A stretch of DNA of 64,000 nucleotides, from NCBI RefSeq assembly GCF_963082655.1, contig NC_081555.1:151506240-151570239 (forward strand), read 5' to 3'. The position numbers were made by a program, and so were the translations under genes. The stretch is from Stomoxys calcitrans. Lineage: Eukaryota; Arthropoda; Insecta; Diptera; Muscidae. Positions 12,571 to 24,970 of this stretch are shown here, piece by piece. The first letter of the stretch is position 1, and every line of letters begins with the position of its first letter. The notes beneath the pieces were generated by a model that was given only the letters and a program-made list of their open reading frames with translations, did no database searches and had not been told where the DNA came from.

Positions 12571-13850
12571 AACAACTAAAAATGTGTTAAGTTCGGCCAG
12601 GCTGAACTTTGGATACCCACCACCTTAGGTATATATGTAAACCACCTTTCGTTATAATCCAGTGAAAATGCATAATTTTTGCACCCATAGCAGCTATAAT
12701 GAAATATGGTCCGATTTGGACCGAATTCGACACTGTCATTGAGTGGTCTAATAAATACAAGTCATTGTTCAATTTTGAACAAAATATTGGTCTTTTTGAA
12801 AGCCACATCCAACTATAGAACGATCTGAACCATATACGACACGGATTTCGAAAAGCCTAATATAAGTCACTGTGTCAAATTTGAGCGAAATCTGATTATA
12901 AATGAGCTTTTAAAGGGTCTCAGGGCCTAACACAACTCGCTGTCCCAAATTTTGACAAAATAGGACAATAAATGCGCCATTTATGGTCCCAAGACCTTAA
13001 ATCGAGATATCGGTCTATATGGCAGCTAAATATAAATCTGAACCAATCTGAGCCAAATTTGTGAAGAATGTTAAAGGGCCTAATACCACTCACTTTCGGA
13101 CAATGAATCCGCCTTTTATGGGCGCAATACCTTAAATCGAGAAATCGGTCTATATGGCAGCTATATCCAAATCTGGACTGATCTAGGCCAAATTGAAGGA
13201 GAATGACAAAGGGCTAGACACAACTCACTGTCCCATATTTCGGCGAAATCGGATAATAAATGCGCCTTTTATGGGCCCAGGACCTTAAATCGAGAGATTG
13301 GTCTATACGGCAATGTCCAAATCTTCACCGACCTGGGCCAAAATAAAGAAATATATCGAAGGGTCTAACACAACTCACTGTTTCAAATTTCAGCCAAATC
13401 GGGTAATAAATACGCTTTTTATCGGCGCAAGATTTTAATTCGAGAGATCGGTCTACATGGGAGCTATATCCAAATATTCACCGATCAGGGCCAAATTTAA
13501 GAGGGATGTCAACTGGCCTAACGCAATTCACAGTCCCAAATTTCAGCAAATTCGGATAATAAATGTGGAGTTTAATTGCCTAAGACCCTAAATCGGCGGA
13601 TCGGTCTATATGGGGCTATATGGGGCTATATCAAGATGTAGTCCGAAATAGCCCATATTCGAACTTGACCTGCTTATGGACACAAAAGAAAATGTGAAAA
13701 GTTTCAGCTCAATATCTCTATTTTTAAGGGCTTTGGCGTGATTTCAACAGACAGACGGACTGACGGACATGGTTAGATCGTCTTAGATTTTTACGCTGAT
13801 CTAGAATATATATACCATATAGGGTCGGAATTGGTCATTTCGATGTGTCC
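12571..13850 (+). repeat. mini-me repeat, family A
   Basis: It starts with an imperfect AACAACTAAAAATGTG terminus and palindromic block. There are seven or so units ('cgagagatcggtctatatgg', 'acacaactcactgt'), a GACR tract near 13750-13770, the core and the TA run. Its last tens of bases are missing, because it joins directly to a family A copy in the other orientation. Confidence 0.75.
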
Positions 13851-14400
13851 ATAAGCAGGTTAAGTTCGAAGATGGGCTATATAGGACTATACTTTGATAT
13901 AGCCCCCATATAGACCGATCCTCCGATTTAGGGTCTGAGGCCCATAAAAGCCACATTTATTATCTAATTTTGCTGAAATTTGGGACAGTGAGTTATGTTA
14001 GGCTTTTCGATATCCTTCTTCAATTTGGCTCAGATCGGTCCAGATTTGGATATAGCTGCCCTATAGACCGATCTTTCGATTTAGGGTCTTGGCCCCAAAA
14101 AAGACGCATTTATGATCCGATTTCACTGAAATTTGACACAGTGACTTATGTTAGGCTTTTCGACATCCGTGTCGTATATGGTTCAGATTGGTTTATTTTT
14201 AGATGTAACTACTAAAACCTATACCTATGTTTTGTTGCACACAATTACATAATGACTTGTACCTATTAGTATTTGCTCCAAATCGGAACATATTTCGATA
14301 TAACCGCTATGGGACATAAGGTATGGAATTTTCACCGGATTTTGGTTAAAAATGGTTTATATATATGCACGAGGTGGTGGGTGTCCAAAGTTCGGCCCGG
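13851..14400 (-). repeat. mini-me repeat, family A, reverse copy
   Basis: It begins inside the family at 'tccataagcaggttaagttc' without the GTCY end. It runs through about three units and ends with a decayed palindromic terminus near 14400. Together with 12571-13850 it forms an inverted pair. Confidence 0.7.
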
Positions 14401-15521
14401 ACAAAATTTTATTTTTTAGGACCCTACATTTTTTCTGTCTAAATTTTATAATATTCCATTCAAATTCTATTAAATATTGCATTTGATTTTGTTCCTTGGA
14501 AAAACTACAAAATTGTTTAAGACAAATGGACTTTCTAAGAGTTTTACATATTCTGCGAACTACAAATGATTTAAGTGCTGTTTATAAATTGGCTTCTGTT
14601 GATGGAGAAAAATTTGAAAACAAAATTTTCTGCATTGCTCACAAGTCACATGCTGTGTCAAGTAACCACAGCATCATTTTTCTTAACAAAATTATTTGAC
14701 TCAAGACTCAAGGGATGGATGACGGCTGATGCTCTTGATGATGGTTGAAACAGATCAATGCTGATTGCCAAAGATAAAATGCAGAACAATAACCAATCGT
14801 TTTGTAGTTATCACCGACCCCATATCTGGCAGCAAAAATCAGCACACGATATTTATCAAATGAACTCGCATTGTTGGGTGAAACAGAAGTTTACAAGATT
14901 TGTTATAAAGATAAATAAAAATATTTTCCTAATTAATGGCACAGCGATGCTATACAATTGTCTGGTTGAGGTGAGGGTAATTTATAAAGTCTTTCTTGGG
15001 ATTTTGCATAATTTCACCACAGGTATTCTTGGGTTACTGTTTGTTATATTTTTAATAGTTTGGCTGCACTTCAACTCAGTGGGCATAAATCAATAAACGC
15101 TTCCAAAATCAATAATATTTTGTAAATATTGAAAGGCGATTCTGATGAAGTTGAAATAAATTATTTCGAAATGGTAATTAATTACCCTGGAAGAACCAAC
15201 AATTTGTATTTTTGTGATTTCACTTTCAAAAATTCAATCTTTTAAACCTCATGAGATGGCTTGGCATGGCATGGTATTCCCTATAATTTCCATATATATG
15301 GTAACCTGTCACTCTGGGGGGTGTATTCCCATTAACAAGTGGTTTTGGGATTATTTTCTTTATATTGAGATGTAAATGTCCCACATAACGAAAAGATAAT
15401 TTATCATGGGATATAAAGAGGGGTAGTGAAAAAGTTAAGTAGAAGATGAAGTTTTGAACACGATTGGAGTAATAAGTATGAGGAAAGTTTTGCTACATCG
15501 TTTACAATTTTTAGAAAAAAA
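14401..15521. other. low-copy DNA, no gene recognised
   Basis: The open frames here are short and have no recognisable domain. AT-rich, with no transposon ends seen. Nothing supports a gene call. Confidence 0.45.
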
Positions 15522-16720
15522 AACAAGTAAAAAGGCATTAAGTTTGGCTGGGTCGAGCTTTGGATACCCACCACGTCGGGTATATATGTAAACCAACTTT
15601 CATCAAAATCCGGTGACAATTGCATACCTCCTGTCCCATAGCAGTTATACGTATAACAAAATATTGGTCTATTTAGTAGCTATATCTAAAAATAAACCGA
15701 TCTGAACCATATATGACACGGATGTCGAATAGCCTAACATAAGTCACTGTGTCAAATTTCAGTGAAATCGGATTATAAATGCGCCTTTTATGGGGCCAAG
15801 ACTTTAAATCGAGATATCGGTCTACATGGCAGCTATATCCAAATCTGGACCGATTTGGGCCAAGTTGCAGAAAAATGTCAAAGAGTCTAGTACAAAGCAC
15901 GGTCCCAAATTTCAGCAAAATCGGATAATAAATGCGCCTTTTATGGCCCCAAAACCTAAAATCGAAAGATCGGTCTATATGGCAGCTATATTCAAATCTG
16001 GACCGATCTGAGCAAAATTGAAGGAGGACGTCGAAGAGCCTAACACAACTCACTGACTCAAATTTCAGCAAAATCGGACAATAAATGCGCCTTTTATGGG
16101 CCCAAAACTTTAAATCGAGAGATCGGTCTATATGGCAGATATATCGAAATCTAGACCGATCTGTGCCATATTGCACAAGTATGTAGAGGTTCTAAACTTA
16201 ACTCATTGTCCCCAATTTCAGCAAAATCGGAAAATAAATGTGGCTTTTATCGGCCTAACACCGTAAATCGGAGGATCGGTCTTTATGGCAGCTATATTCA
16301 AATCTGTACCGATCTGGGCAAAATTGACGAAGGATGTCGAAGGGCCTCACACAACTCACTGTCTCAAATTTCAGCGAAATCGCATAATAAATGTGGCTAT
16401 CATATGCCTAAGACCCAAAATAGGCGGATCGGTCTATATAGGGGCTATATCAAGATGTAGTCCCATATACCCCATCTTCGAACTTAACCTGCTTATGGAC
16501 AAAAAAAGAATCTGTGCAAAGTTTCAGCTCAATATTTATATTTTTAAAGACTGTAGCGTGATTTCAACAGACAGACGTACGGACATGTATAGATCGTCTT
16601 AGATTTTTACGCTGATCAAGAATATATATACTTTATAGGGTCGGAAATGGATATTTCGATGTGTTGCAAACGGAATGACAAACTGAATATACCCCCATCC
16701 TTCGGTGGTTGGTATAATAA
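15522..16720 (+). repeat. mini-me repeat, family A, full-length
   Basis: It starts AACAAGTAAAAAGGCATTAA. The palindrome is decayed (GGCTGGGTCGAGC). Six or so units follow, then a short GACR tract (about 16568-16585), the core, a TA run and the terminus 'ccttcggtggttggtataat'. Confidence 0.8.
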
Positions 16721-16729
16721 AACTCGAAT

Positions 16730-16956
16730 ATCACTTAGACTTTTGGAGCACTATCCAGGAAAAAAGTATTTTTGGAAATCGCACCACAAATGAAGATTTG
16801 GCAGCCCGAACAATTTTTTGATATGCCCCGGACAACTTAGAACCTTGCACACGATCTCGCTAACATCTCAGCCCTAACCATGTCAAATTTTTCTATCCGT
16901 TTTCAAATGGCATGTTTTTTACTAGTTTTTTCCGGTTTTCTCCCACTGTGCCTGGA
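16730..16956. mobile_element. partial inverted-repeat MITE with CACAGTGGGAG end
   Basis: The block with 'aatgaagatttggcagccc' and 'catctcgctaaca' is shared with 50655-50890. Its right end 'actagttttttccgg...ctcccactgtg' is the complement of the left end of the element at 50377 (CACAGTGGGAG...AAAAAACTAGT). Only the right half remains here. Superfamily not assigned. Confidence 0.5.
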
Positions 16957-17690
16957 GTTATGTTATGACTTAAGACATACATCTGTGCTTAGTACGGTTT
17001 AAATCGGTCACTAACCTTATATAGCTTCCATATGAACTGATCGCCGGTTTGACTTCCTGTTCCCCTATAAGCCAAAATTCTTGTACGATTGAGCCGAAAA
17101 TTTTCCCATAGTGTTCTGCTTGTACTGCCAACAATCGTGCCATGTATGGTTCGTAACGGTTTGTAACGTGATAAACCCTCCATATAAACAGATGTTCCGA
17201 TGTGATTTCTTGAGCCCCTAGAAGCCGTAATTGTTGTCCGATTTGCACGTAGTGTTCTGCTTTAACTTCAAACAATTGGGATTGCTCCCGATTTGACTTC
17301 TTGAGCCCCTATAAACTGCAATTCTTGTCCGATTGAGCTGAAATTTTACACGTTGTGTTCTGGTTTAACATTCAACAATCGTGCAAAGTATGGTTCGACT
17401 CGGTCTGTAACCCGATATATGTAGCTCCCGTAAAAACCGATGTGTCCGATTGAACTGAAAATATCCATGTAGTGTTCTGTAACGACCAACCATGCAACCA
17501 TGCTATGTACGGTTTAAAGCGGCCAATAAACTGATATAACTCACATTTAACCGATCTTCCGATTCTATTTCTTTAGGGCATTGTGGCTTCAATTTCTGTC
17601 CGATTTGACGGAAATTTTGGTGGTAGTGTTTTTTCATGACGTCCAAGAAACGCGCCAAGAAAGGTCCAATTCGGTCTATAAACTCATATA

Positions 17691-17927
17691 TTGGGTTGCC
17701 CAAAAAGTAATTGCGGATTTTTCATATAGTCGGCGTTGACAAATTTTTTTCACAGCTTGTGACTCTGTAATTGCATTTTTTCTTCTGTCAGTAATCTGCT
17801 GTTACTTTTAGCTTGCTTTAGAAAAAAAGTGTAAAAAAGTATATTTGATTAAAGTTCATTCTAAGTTTTATTAAAAATGTATTTACTTTCTTTTAAAAAA
17901 TCCGCAATTACTTTTTGGGCAACCCAA
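17691..17927 (+). mobile_element. 237-bp Tc1/mariner-type MITE, copy 2
   Basis: The terminal inverted repeats, internal sequence and length are those of the copy at 191-427. TA flanks lie at 17689-17690 and 17928-17929. It is inserted in a mini-me unit. Confidence 0.9.
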
Positions 17928-17934
17928 TATATCT

Positions 17935-18250
17935 CCCATACAAACCGTAACGCAGAGGCTAGCATGTTTGCCTATGACGCTGAGTGCTTGGGTTCGAATT
18001 CTGGCAAGACCATCAGAAAAAAATGTCAGCGGTGGTTTTGCTCTCCTAATGCTGGCAACATTTGTATGCTACTATGCCATGTAAAACTTCTCTCCAAAGA
18101 GGTGACGCACTGCCGCACGCCGTTCGGACTCGGCTATAAAATGGAGGCCCTTAGCATTGAGCTTAAGCTTGAATCGGACTGCACTAATTGATATGAGAGA
18201 AATTTGCCCCTGTTTCTTAGTGGGATATTCATGGGCAAAATTTGCAAATT
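17935..18250 (+). mobile_element. tRNA-derived SINE, copy 1
   Basis: The head has a tRNA-like box A region ('taacgcagagg') and a B box (GGTTCGAATTC, one change from GGTTCGAATCC). The body shared by all copies follows ('cagcggtggtttt', 'tgccatgtaaaacttctctcc', 'cggcacgccgttcgg'), ending at 'atgggcaaaatttgc'. It sits in a mini-me unit. Confidence 0.75.
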
Positions 18251-18315
18251 GCAACCCGATCTCCCGATTTGACTTCTTGATCCCCAAGAAACCCTAGATA
18301 TTATTATTATATGCA

Positions 18316-18590
18316 ATTTTGCACCACCGTAGCGCAGAGGTTACCATGTCCGCCTATGACGCTGAACGACTGGATTCGAATCCTGGCGAGACCGTCAGAA
18401 AAAGTTTTCAGTGGTGGTTTTCCCCTCCTAATGCCGGCAACATTTGTGAGGTACTATGCCATGTAAAACTTCTCTCCAAAGAGGTGTCACACTGCGGCAC
18501 GCCGTTCGGACTCGGCAATAAAAAGGAGGCCCCTTATTGATATGTGAGAAGTTTGCCCCTGTTCCTTAGTGGAATGTTCAAGTTGCAATA
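18316..18590 (+). mobile_element. tRNA-derived SINE, copy 2
   Basis: The box A region is 'gtagcgcagaggtt' and the B box 'gattcgaatcc', followed by the common body with a small deletion near 18530. It lies 70 bp downstream of copy 1 in the same orientation, with mini-me sequence between them. They are therefore separate insertions, not a tandem duplication of the SINE alone. Confidence 0.75.
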
Positions 18591-19260
18591 TTCAACGACT
18601 ATGTCTGTCGAAATCAGGCTACAGTTTCTGGAGCTTCTTAAGGGCGCAATTCCTATTCGGTGTGGCTGAAATTTAGTTTGAGGTATTTTGTTGTGATTTT
18701 CAACAATTGTACTAAGTATGGTTCACATAGGTTGATAACCTGATATATCCGCTAAATAAACCGATCTCCCGATTAGATTTCTTGAGCTTTTAGAGAGTGC
18801 AGTTATTATCTGATTTGACTGAAATTTTGCACATGTCGTTGAGTAATGACTTCCAACAACTGTGCCTAGTATGGTCTTAATCAGTCTATAACCTGGTATA
18901 GCCGCCATATAAGCCGATCTCCCGAGTAGACTTCTTGGGCTTTTAGAGGTCACAATTCTTATTCAACTTCCAACAACTGTTTCAAATATGGTCTTAATCG
19001 GTTGAAAACCTGACATAGCTGTCATATAAACCGATCTTCTGAGCCTCTGGAGGGCGCAAATATTACTCGATTTGCCTGAAATTTTGGATGTAGTGTTTTC
19101 CTATGACTTCCATCAGCCACGAAAACAACAGGCCCTATCGATTAATAACTTGATATAGCTCACATTTATTTGCAAAAGACATTCAAAGAACTTGACAAAT
19201 GCGATCCATAGTTGAGGGTGCATAGGTTCGGCCCGGCCAAACTTAGTATGTTTATACTTT

Positions 19261-20184
19261 TATAGCTACAACTCAATATGATTTCTTCAAATTTATAAAG
19301 CAGCTGCCCATAAACAGTTATCCTAGACCAATGATTCTATCATGAATTTTTGTTTCTTAAAGGAAGTAGAAACAGATGCATTTTGTAAGAACGTTACCCT
19401 TTTCGTGATTCCATTTGTGTCTTGCTACTTCACTAACGAAAGATATCAAATGTTTTAACATTCAAAGGATTCAAGGTGCAGACAAAAGTAAATGATCAAG
19501 AGATGTAATCAAAGTGAAGAAATTTAAAACTTGTCTCCGAAAGAAAAAGTGTGACAATTCTAATGGGGTGATGGTATGTGATGTTCAATATGAGGAGGAG
19601 CTAACACAGCGGCAGGTGCTTCTACAAGCCCATTACCAAGGCTCATATTCGTGATTTTAATAACTCCCTTATTGTTTAGTGCCACACGTCAGAAGAGGGA
19701 TTTTCTTTCTTCAACAGCTTCTTGGCCAGGCCTCCTTTCAACTCGTTTCAAATTTGAATAAGACTATGAAACCAACTGTTTCTTTTTTATGCTGGGGATA
19801 TCAAATAGGGGTTGACAGAGGAACGTGTCAAAACTTAAGGAGTTCCACACTCATACAATTACTATAATTATATGTTTTCGAATGTCAAGGTAAGGAATGA
19901 CATCAGCTGCAATTGTCATACACAAATCTCAAATCTCCGCAAGGCTTGTGTATGGCATCTGCCACATGTGATTATGATGGTGTTCTGTAATTTTATTGAA
20001 AGTACAGTTTGTTGAAAGGAATAACTGTTCGCTAACAGGAATTCTTTTCAAATGCTACAATTAATATTAGGTAACTGAATATGATAATCGAAAGAAAGGG
20101 AACACAAAAGATAGAAGCAATTCATGATATCAGTCTGATGAAATTCGTATGAACAACATAACAGTATCTAGGAAAAGATTCTTT
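19261..20184. other. low-copy DNA, no gene recognised
   Basis: No repeat family ends, RNA gene or supported coding frame. Confidence 0.4.
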
Positions 20185-21667
20185 TTTATACCCACCACCG
20201 AGGGATGGGGGTTTATTCAATTTGTCATTCCGTTTGCAACACATCGAAATATCCATTTCCGACCCTATAAAGTATATATATTCTTGATCAGCGTAAAAAT
20301 CTAAGACGATCTAGACATGTCCGTCCGTCTGTCTGTCACGCTACCGACTTTAAAAATAGAAATATTGAGCTGAAACTTTGCACAGATTCTTCTTTTGTCC
20401 ATGAGAAGGTTAAGTTCGAAGATGGGCTATATCGGACTACATTTCGATATAGCCCCCATATAGACCAATCCTCCGATTTAGGGTCTTAGGTCCATAAAAG
20501 CCACATTTATTATCCGATTTTGCTGAAATTTGGGACAGTGACTTGTGTTGGACCCTTCGACATTCTTCGTCAATTTGGCTCAGATCGGTCCAGATTTGGA
20601 TATAGCTGCCATATAGACCGATCCACAGATTTAGGATCTTAGGCCCATAAAAGCCACATTTATTATCCGATTTTACTGAAATTTAAGACAGTGAGTTGTG
20701 TTAGACCCCTCGACATTCTTCGTCAATTTGGTTCAGATCGGTCCAGATTTGAATATAGGTGCCATATAGACCGATCCTCCGAATTAAGCCCATAAAATCC
20801 ACATTTATCATCCAATGTTGCTGAAATTTGGGACAGCGAGTTATGTTAGGCTCCTCGACAACCTTCGTCAATTTGGCCCAGATCGGTCCAGATTTGGATA
20901 TAGCTGCCATATAGACTGATCTCTCGACTTTGGGTTTTTGCCCATAAATGGCGCATTTATTATCCGACGTCGCCGAAATGTGGGACAGTGAGTTATATTT
21001 GGCCCTTCGACATCCTTCGTCAATTTGGCTCAGATCGGTTCAGATTTGGATATAGCTGTCATATAGACCGATCATCCAATTGAGGGTCTTAGGCCCATAC
21101 AAGGCGCATTTATTATCCGATGTCGCCGAAATTTGGTACATTGATTTAGGTTAAATCCCTTGACATAGTTCTACATTATGGCACATATCGGTCAAGATTT
21201 GGATATAGCTACCATATAGACCGATTTCTCGGTTTTAATTTTTGGGACCAGAAAAAGCGCATTTATTGTCCGATGTCGCCGCAATTTGGGACAGTGAATT
21301 GTGTTGGGCCCTTCGACATCCTTTTTCGATTCCACTCAGATCGATCAAGATTTGGATATAACTGCCATATAGACCGATATGTCGATTTAAATATTGGTCC
21401 AAAAAAGACGCATTTATAATCCGATTTAACTGAAATTTAACACATTGACTTATGTTAGGCTTTTCGACATCCCTGTTGTATATGGTTCAGATCGGGTTAT
21501 TTTTAGATATAGCTACTGAAAAACCAATATTTTGTTATACAATATTTCGATATAGCTGCTATGGGGCATAAGGTATGCATTTTTCACTGGATTTGGACGA
21601 AAGGTGCCACCGAGGTGGTGGGTATCCAAAGTTCGGCCCGGCCGAACTTAACGCCTTTTTACTTGTT
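20185..21667 (-). repeat. mini-me repeat, family A, full-length
   Basis: It starts 'ttatacccaccaccgaggga', followed by the TA run, core, GTCY tract (about 20317-20335) and nine or so units. The intact palindrome 'ttcggcccggccgaa' and 'tttttacttgtt' close it at 21667. This is one of the most complete copies in the window. Confidence 0.85.
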
Positions 21668-22177
21668 ATATATCGGGTGGAATAAAGAACGAATTTGATA
21701 CCTATTTTTAGTGCAAAGTGCTGGTGGCCGACGCAGCCCCAAAACACCCTTCAAATGGTTCATATATACAGGCCATGGCAATATGGGATCCAAATTAATG
21801 TGATTTGGAAGTGCAGCACGAATTTGATATCCATATTTGAGTCGAAATGTCTGAGGTGCCATCCCTACCCTAAAAGGCACTTCTCATTAACCCAATTTTT
21901 AAATACACCAGAAACTGAGAAGGGGCAAATTTCTCATACATCAATGAGTGCTTTCCGATGTAAGTTTAATCTCAATGATAAGCGATCTTTTTTATAGCCG
22001 AGTCCGAACGGCGTCCCGCAGTGCGTCCGATGTTCCCGCCAGGATTCGAACGCATTCAGCGTCATAGGCTGCAATGGCACGAGTTCCATATCCGCATTCA
22101 GGGCGAAGTGTCCCTACCCTAAATAGATATAAGAGAGTTAAAGAAGGCGCAGCGGAGCGGGCCCGGTTCGGCTAGTT
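21668..22177 (+). mobile_element. Helitron-like element (family D), 3' end, with SINE insert
   Basis: Family D phrases end in 'aaggcgcagcggagcgggcc' then 'cggttcggctag' and T at 22174-22178, again CTAG|T. A truncated SINE lies inside it. Helitron assignment rests on termini only. Confidence 0.45.
21912..22080 (-). mobile_element. tRNA-derived SINE, internally deleted copy
   Basis: On the minus strand the B box region 'gcgttcgaatcctggcg' is followed, after an internal deletion, by the 'acgccgttcggactcggcta' part of the body and the tail 'gagaaatttgcccc'. Confidence 0.65.
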
Positions 22178-22179
22178 TG

Positions 22180-22315
22180 ATAATAAAATTCAATAATTTG
22201 CAAGCGTTGTCCGTTTGTAAGGCGATTTATGGTTAAATTATAGACCAAACTGAAGATGTTTAAAAGTGAAACAAAACACGAAACGTGTGTAAGGCGTTTA
22301 AACTATTGTTGCCAA
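22180..22315 (-). pseudogene. mariner-like element, 5' fragment
   Basis: The complement of this stretch aligns with 41995-42150, the start of the decayed transposase copy. Shared phrases are 'cgtgttttgtttcact', 'agtttggtctataat' and 'cttgcaaatt-ttgaatttta'. It contains only the 5' leader and the first codons of the transposase helix-turn-helix region. Confidence 0.6.
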
Positions 22316-22975
22316 ATAGATAATAGCTTAAAAATAATCACCATTTATAAAGATCTAAACCGATTTCTATTAAATTCAACAGTAATTTCTAGAGTCATGA
22401 GAAAATTTTTTCTATCTATTTCTGAGAGAATTGGTTTACAAATGACCACATAATTGCAATATTGCTTGAAATCGGACGAACATATATCTGAGAGCTATAT
22501 CTAAATCTTAACATATTTCCAGGAAACTTCTTGCGTAATATGGTAGTTGTCGAGAAAAGCGTTATACAAAAATTTTGGTGAGATTTGTAACCAAATGCGC
22601 TTGCAGTGGCTCTAGAAGTGAAAATCGGGAAAATCTATTTATAGCCCGATTATCAAGATATGGGAGCCATATCCAAATCTGAATCGATTTCTATGAAATT
22701 CACCAGTAATGTCATAAGACCAAATTTCGAGAGAATCTGTAAACAAATGACCACATTATTGCAATATTAGTCCAAATCGGACGAACATATATATGGAAGC
22801 TATATCCAAATCTGAATCGATTTTATCCAATTTCAGTTGGCCTCGTCTCTTGGCTTAACAACATGCCTGTGCCTAATTAGAAGATGATTGGATGCTTATT
22901 ACGAGTTGTACTTTGTTCACAAATGACAGACAGACGGACATAGCTTAATCGAATCAAAAAGAGATTCTTAATCGA
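22316..22975 (+). repeat. mini-me/DINE-like repeat, family C, partial
   Basis: Units with 'cgaacatatatctgagagct' and 'aaatgaccaca' lead to a GACA/GACG tract at about 22924-22939. The copy is cut off at about 22978 by family D sequence. Confidence 0.6.
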
Positions 22976-22977
22976 TC

Positions 22978-23541
22978 GTGGCCCCACATTTGGATATCAG
23001 ATTCGTATTCAACTCGCAAATACCTTTCATTTGAGTCCCATATTGCCATGATCGGTAAATATGTCCGATTTGGGAGTGTTTTGGGGGTTGGGGTGCTCCC
23101 CCTAGCACTTGGTCTGACAATTGGATATCAGATACGTTTTCTTATCCTAAATACCTTTCATTTGAGTCGTGATTGGTCTTAATATATGTTTGGTAGGTTT
23201 TAGGCTAGGGCAGCCCCCCTACGTACCCCATCCGAAATTTGGATACCAAATTTTTAATTTTAAGGTACTATATGAGAGCCCACAAAATGTCGCTTAAATC
23301 GCACCACCCATCATCGAGATCTGGCGTTTCTGAAAATTAGGGTAAGGGGGAGGGTCCGCTCCCCCTTCAGTTATCAAAAAATGTAGTACCCTATTTTCAC
23401 CACGGGGTCATTATGCACCATCTTTGAAAATTTCAAGAAAATCGGTTCAGCCGTTTCTGAGTCTATAAGGAACACATAAACATACTTACAAACAAACAAA
23501 CCTACAAACAAACACAAATTGATTTTTATATATAAGATATC
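22978..23541 (-). mobile_element. Helitron-like element (family D), 5' end
   Basis: The right edge, read on the minus strand, begins TCTTATATATAAAAATCAAT, matching the TCT...TATATAAAAA style of insect Helitron 5' ends. Further in is the 'aaaatcggttcagccgtttc' block. The left (3') end is lost. This copy supplies the 5' terminus missing from the other family D copies. Confidence 0.5.
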
Positions 23542-23990
23542 TATGTTATAGTGAAGGGTATTTTGAAATCTAACTTCTAGAACAATAATAATAGTTAGTA
23601 AGTTACTTATAGAGTATAATCTTATTTCGTTTTACAATTGATTTGGTTCATAAACGTTTTACCAGTACTTCTCAAACCCATAATTACAAAAAAAAGACTA
23701 TTGAAGATAGTTAGGACAGGAAGTATGTTCATCCCCTCGTAACTAACATCCTTGGATTTTAAATTCGAATGGTAAAAAACTAACGTTACTGAAACCAATA
23801 AAACTGTTCACCATAAAACAAAACTATTTCATGCCTAGTGGGAAATGTATTTGTTTATCACATGAAGGGCATGCAATTGCAATCCTTTCGGACAGCTTCC
23901 TTCAAAATATCTTCATCTGGGATCATCTATGCAATGATAATGCACAGACTAGTCATGTTCATTGGGGAGGAATTTCCACGATGAAGATAT
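23542..23990. other. low-copy DNA, nothing recognised
   Basis: AT-rich, with no feature supported. Confidence 0.4.
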
Positions 23991-23991
23991 A

Positions 23992-24598
23992 AAGGGTGAT
24001 TTTTTTGAGGTTAGGATTTTCATGCATTAGTATTTGACAGATCACGTGGGATTTCAGACATGGTGTCAAAGAGAAAGATGCTCAGTATGCTTTGACATTT
24101 CATCATGAATAGACTTACTAACGAGCAACGCTTGCAAATCATTGAATTTTATTACCAAAATCAGTGTTCGGTTCGAAATGTGTTCATTCACCGTAACGTT
24201 GCGTCCAACAGCATCTTTGAAAAAATACGGTCCAATGATTCCACCAGCGTACAAACCACACCAAACAATGCATTTTTCGGGATGCATGGGCAGTTCTTGA
24301 ACGGCTTCTGGTTGCTCTTCACTCCAAATGCGGCAATTTTGCTTATTTACGTAGCCATTCAACCAGAAATGAGCCTCATCGCTGAACAAAATTTGTCAAA
24401 ATTTGAACACATTTCGAACCGAACACTGATTTTGGTAATAAAATTCAATGATTTGCAAGCGTTGCTCGTTAGTAAGTCTATTCATGATGAAATGTCAAAG
24501 CATACTGAGCATCTTTCTCTTTGACACCATGTCTGAAATCCCACGTGATCTGTCAAATACTAATGCATGAAAATCCTAACCTCAAAAAAATCACCCTT
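23992..24598 (-). mobile_element. fold-back derivative of a mariner-like transposon, copy A
   Basis: The element is 607 bp with TA at 23990-23991 and 24599-24600. Its two 194-bp arms (23992-24185 and 24405-24598) are near-perfect inverted repeats, each carrying the transposase leader and N-terminus (MNRLTNEQRLQIIEFYYQN). The 219-bp centre (minus strand) encodes the start of the catalytic domain (FSDEAHFWLNGY, with the first catalytic Asp, through GGIIGPYFFK). It cannot make a full transposase: the rest of the catalytic domain and the normal 3' end are gone. A second copy of identical length lies at 53805-54411 in the opposite orientation. Confidence 0.85.
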
Positions 24599-24600
24599 TA

Positions 24601-24970
24601 CAAAGCCAATCACCTACATCTACCTATGTTACATATGTTTGAAGTGTTTATTATTAAGCAATTAAAATTGTATCACAACAACAGCATGATGTAGGAAATT
24701 AAAACAAAATCTTAATTATATCCTACACGAACACATGCACACAATCACGCATGGTCATGGAAGTCAGGTGAGGTTATGGGGTTTTTAAAGAGTATCTAAA
24801 GAGTTTTTATAAGCATTTCTGTGAGTAATTTTAATAAACATAAAAATATTTATGGAATTAAAGACGAAATGAGTAAAGGTGCTACCAAAGCTTTTATTAG
24901 GTAAGATTACATATTTTATTATTTTTTCTCATCGCTGGTGATCTAAACAAAATTTTGGTGGCTTACATCA
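24601..24970. other. low-copy DNA, nothing recognised
   Basis: No feature supported. Confidence 0.4.

Larger units (their letters stand above)
16965..19260 (-). repeat. mini-me repeat, family B-related, host of nested insertions
   Basis: Diverged family B units ('cgatttgacttcttgagccc', 'gtgttctg') run from 16965 and resume between and after the insertions. They end with a decayed terminus 'ttcggcccggccaaacttag' at about 19245. Sequence on both sides of the MITE (17691-17927) and of the first SINE joins into a normal unit, showing that these inserted later. Confidence 0.65.

Noticed and set aside
14758..15096. 112-codon plus-strand frame with a hydrophobic C-terminus
   Set aside because: Low-complexity AT-rich coding with no family resemblance; the hydrophobic segment is expected by chance from T-rich codons.
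18072..18316. Minus-strand frames within 18072-18316
   Set aside because: They are translations of the SINE body and mini-me units.
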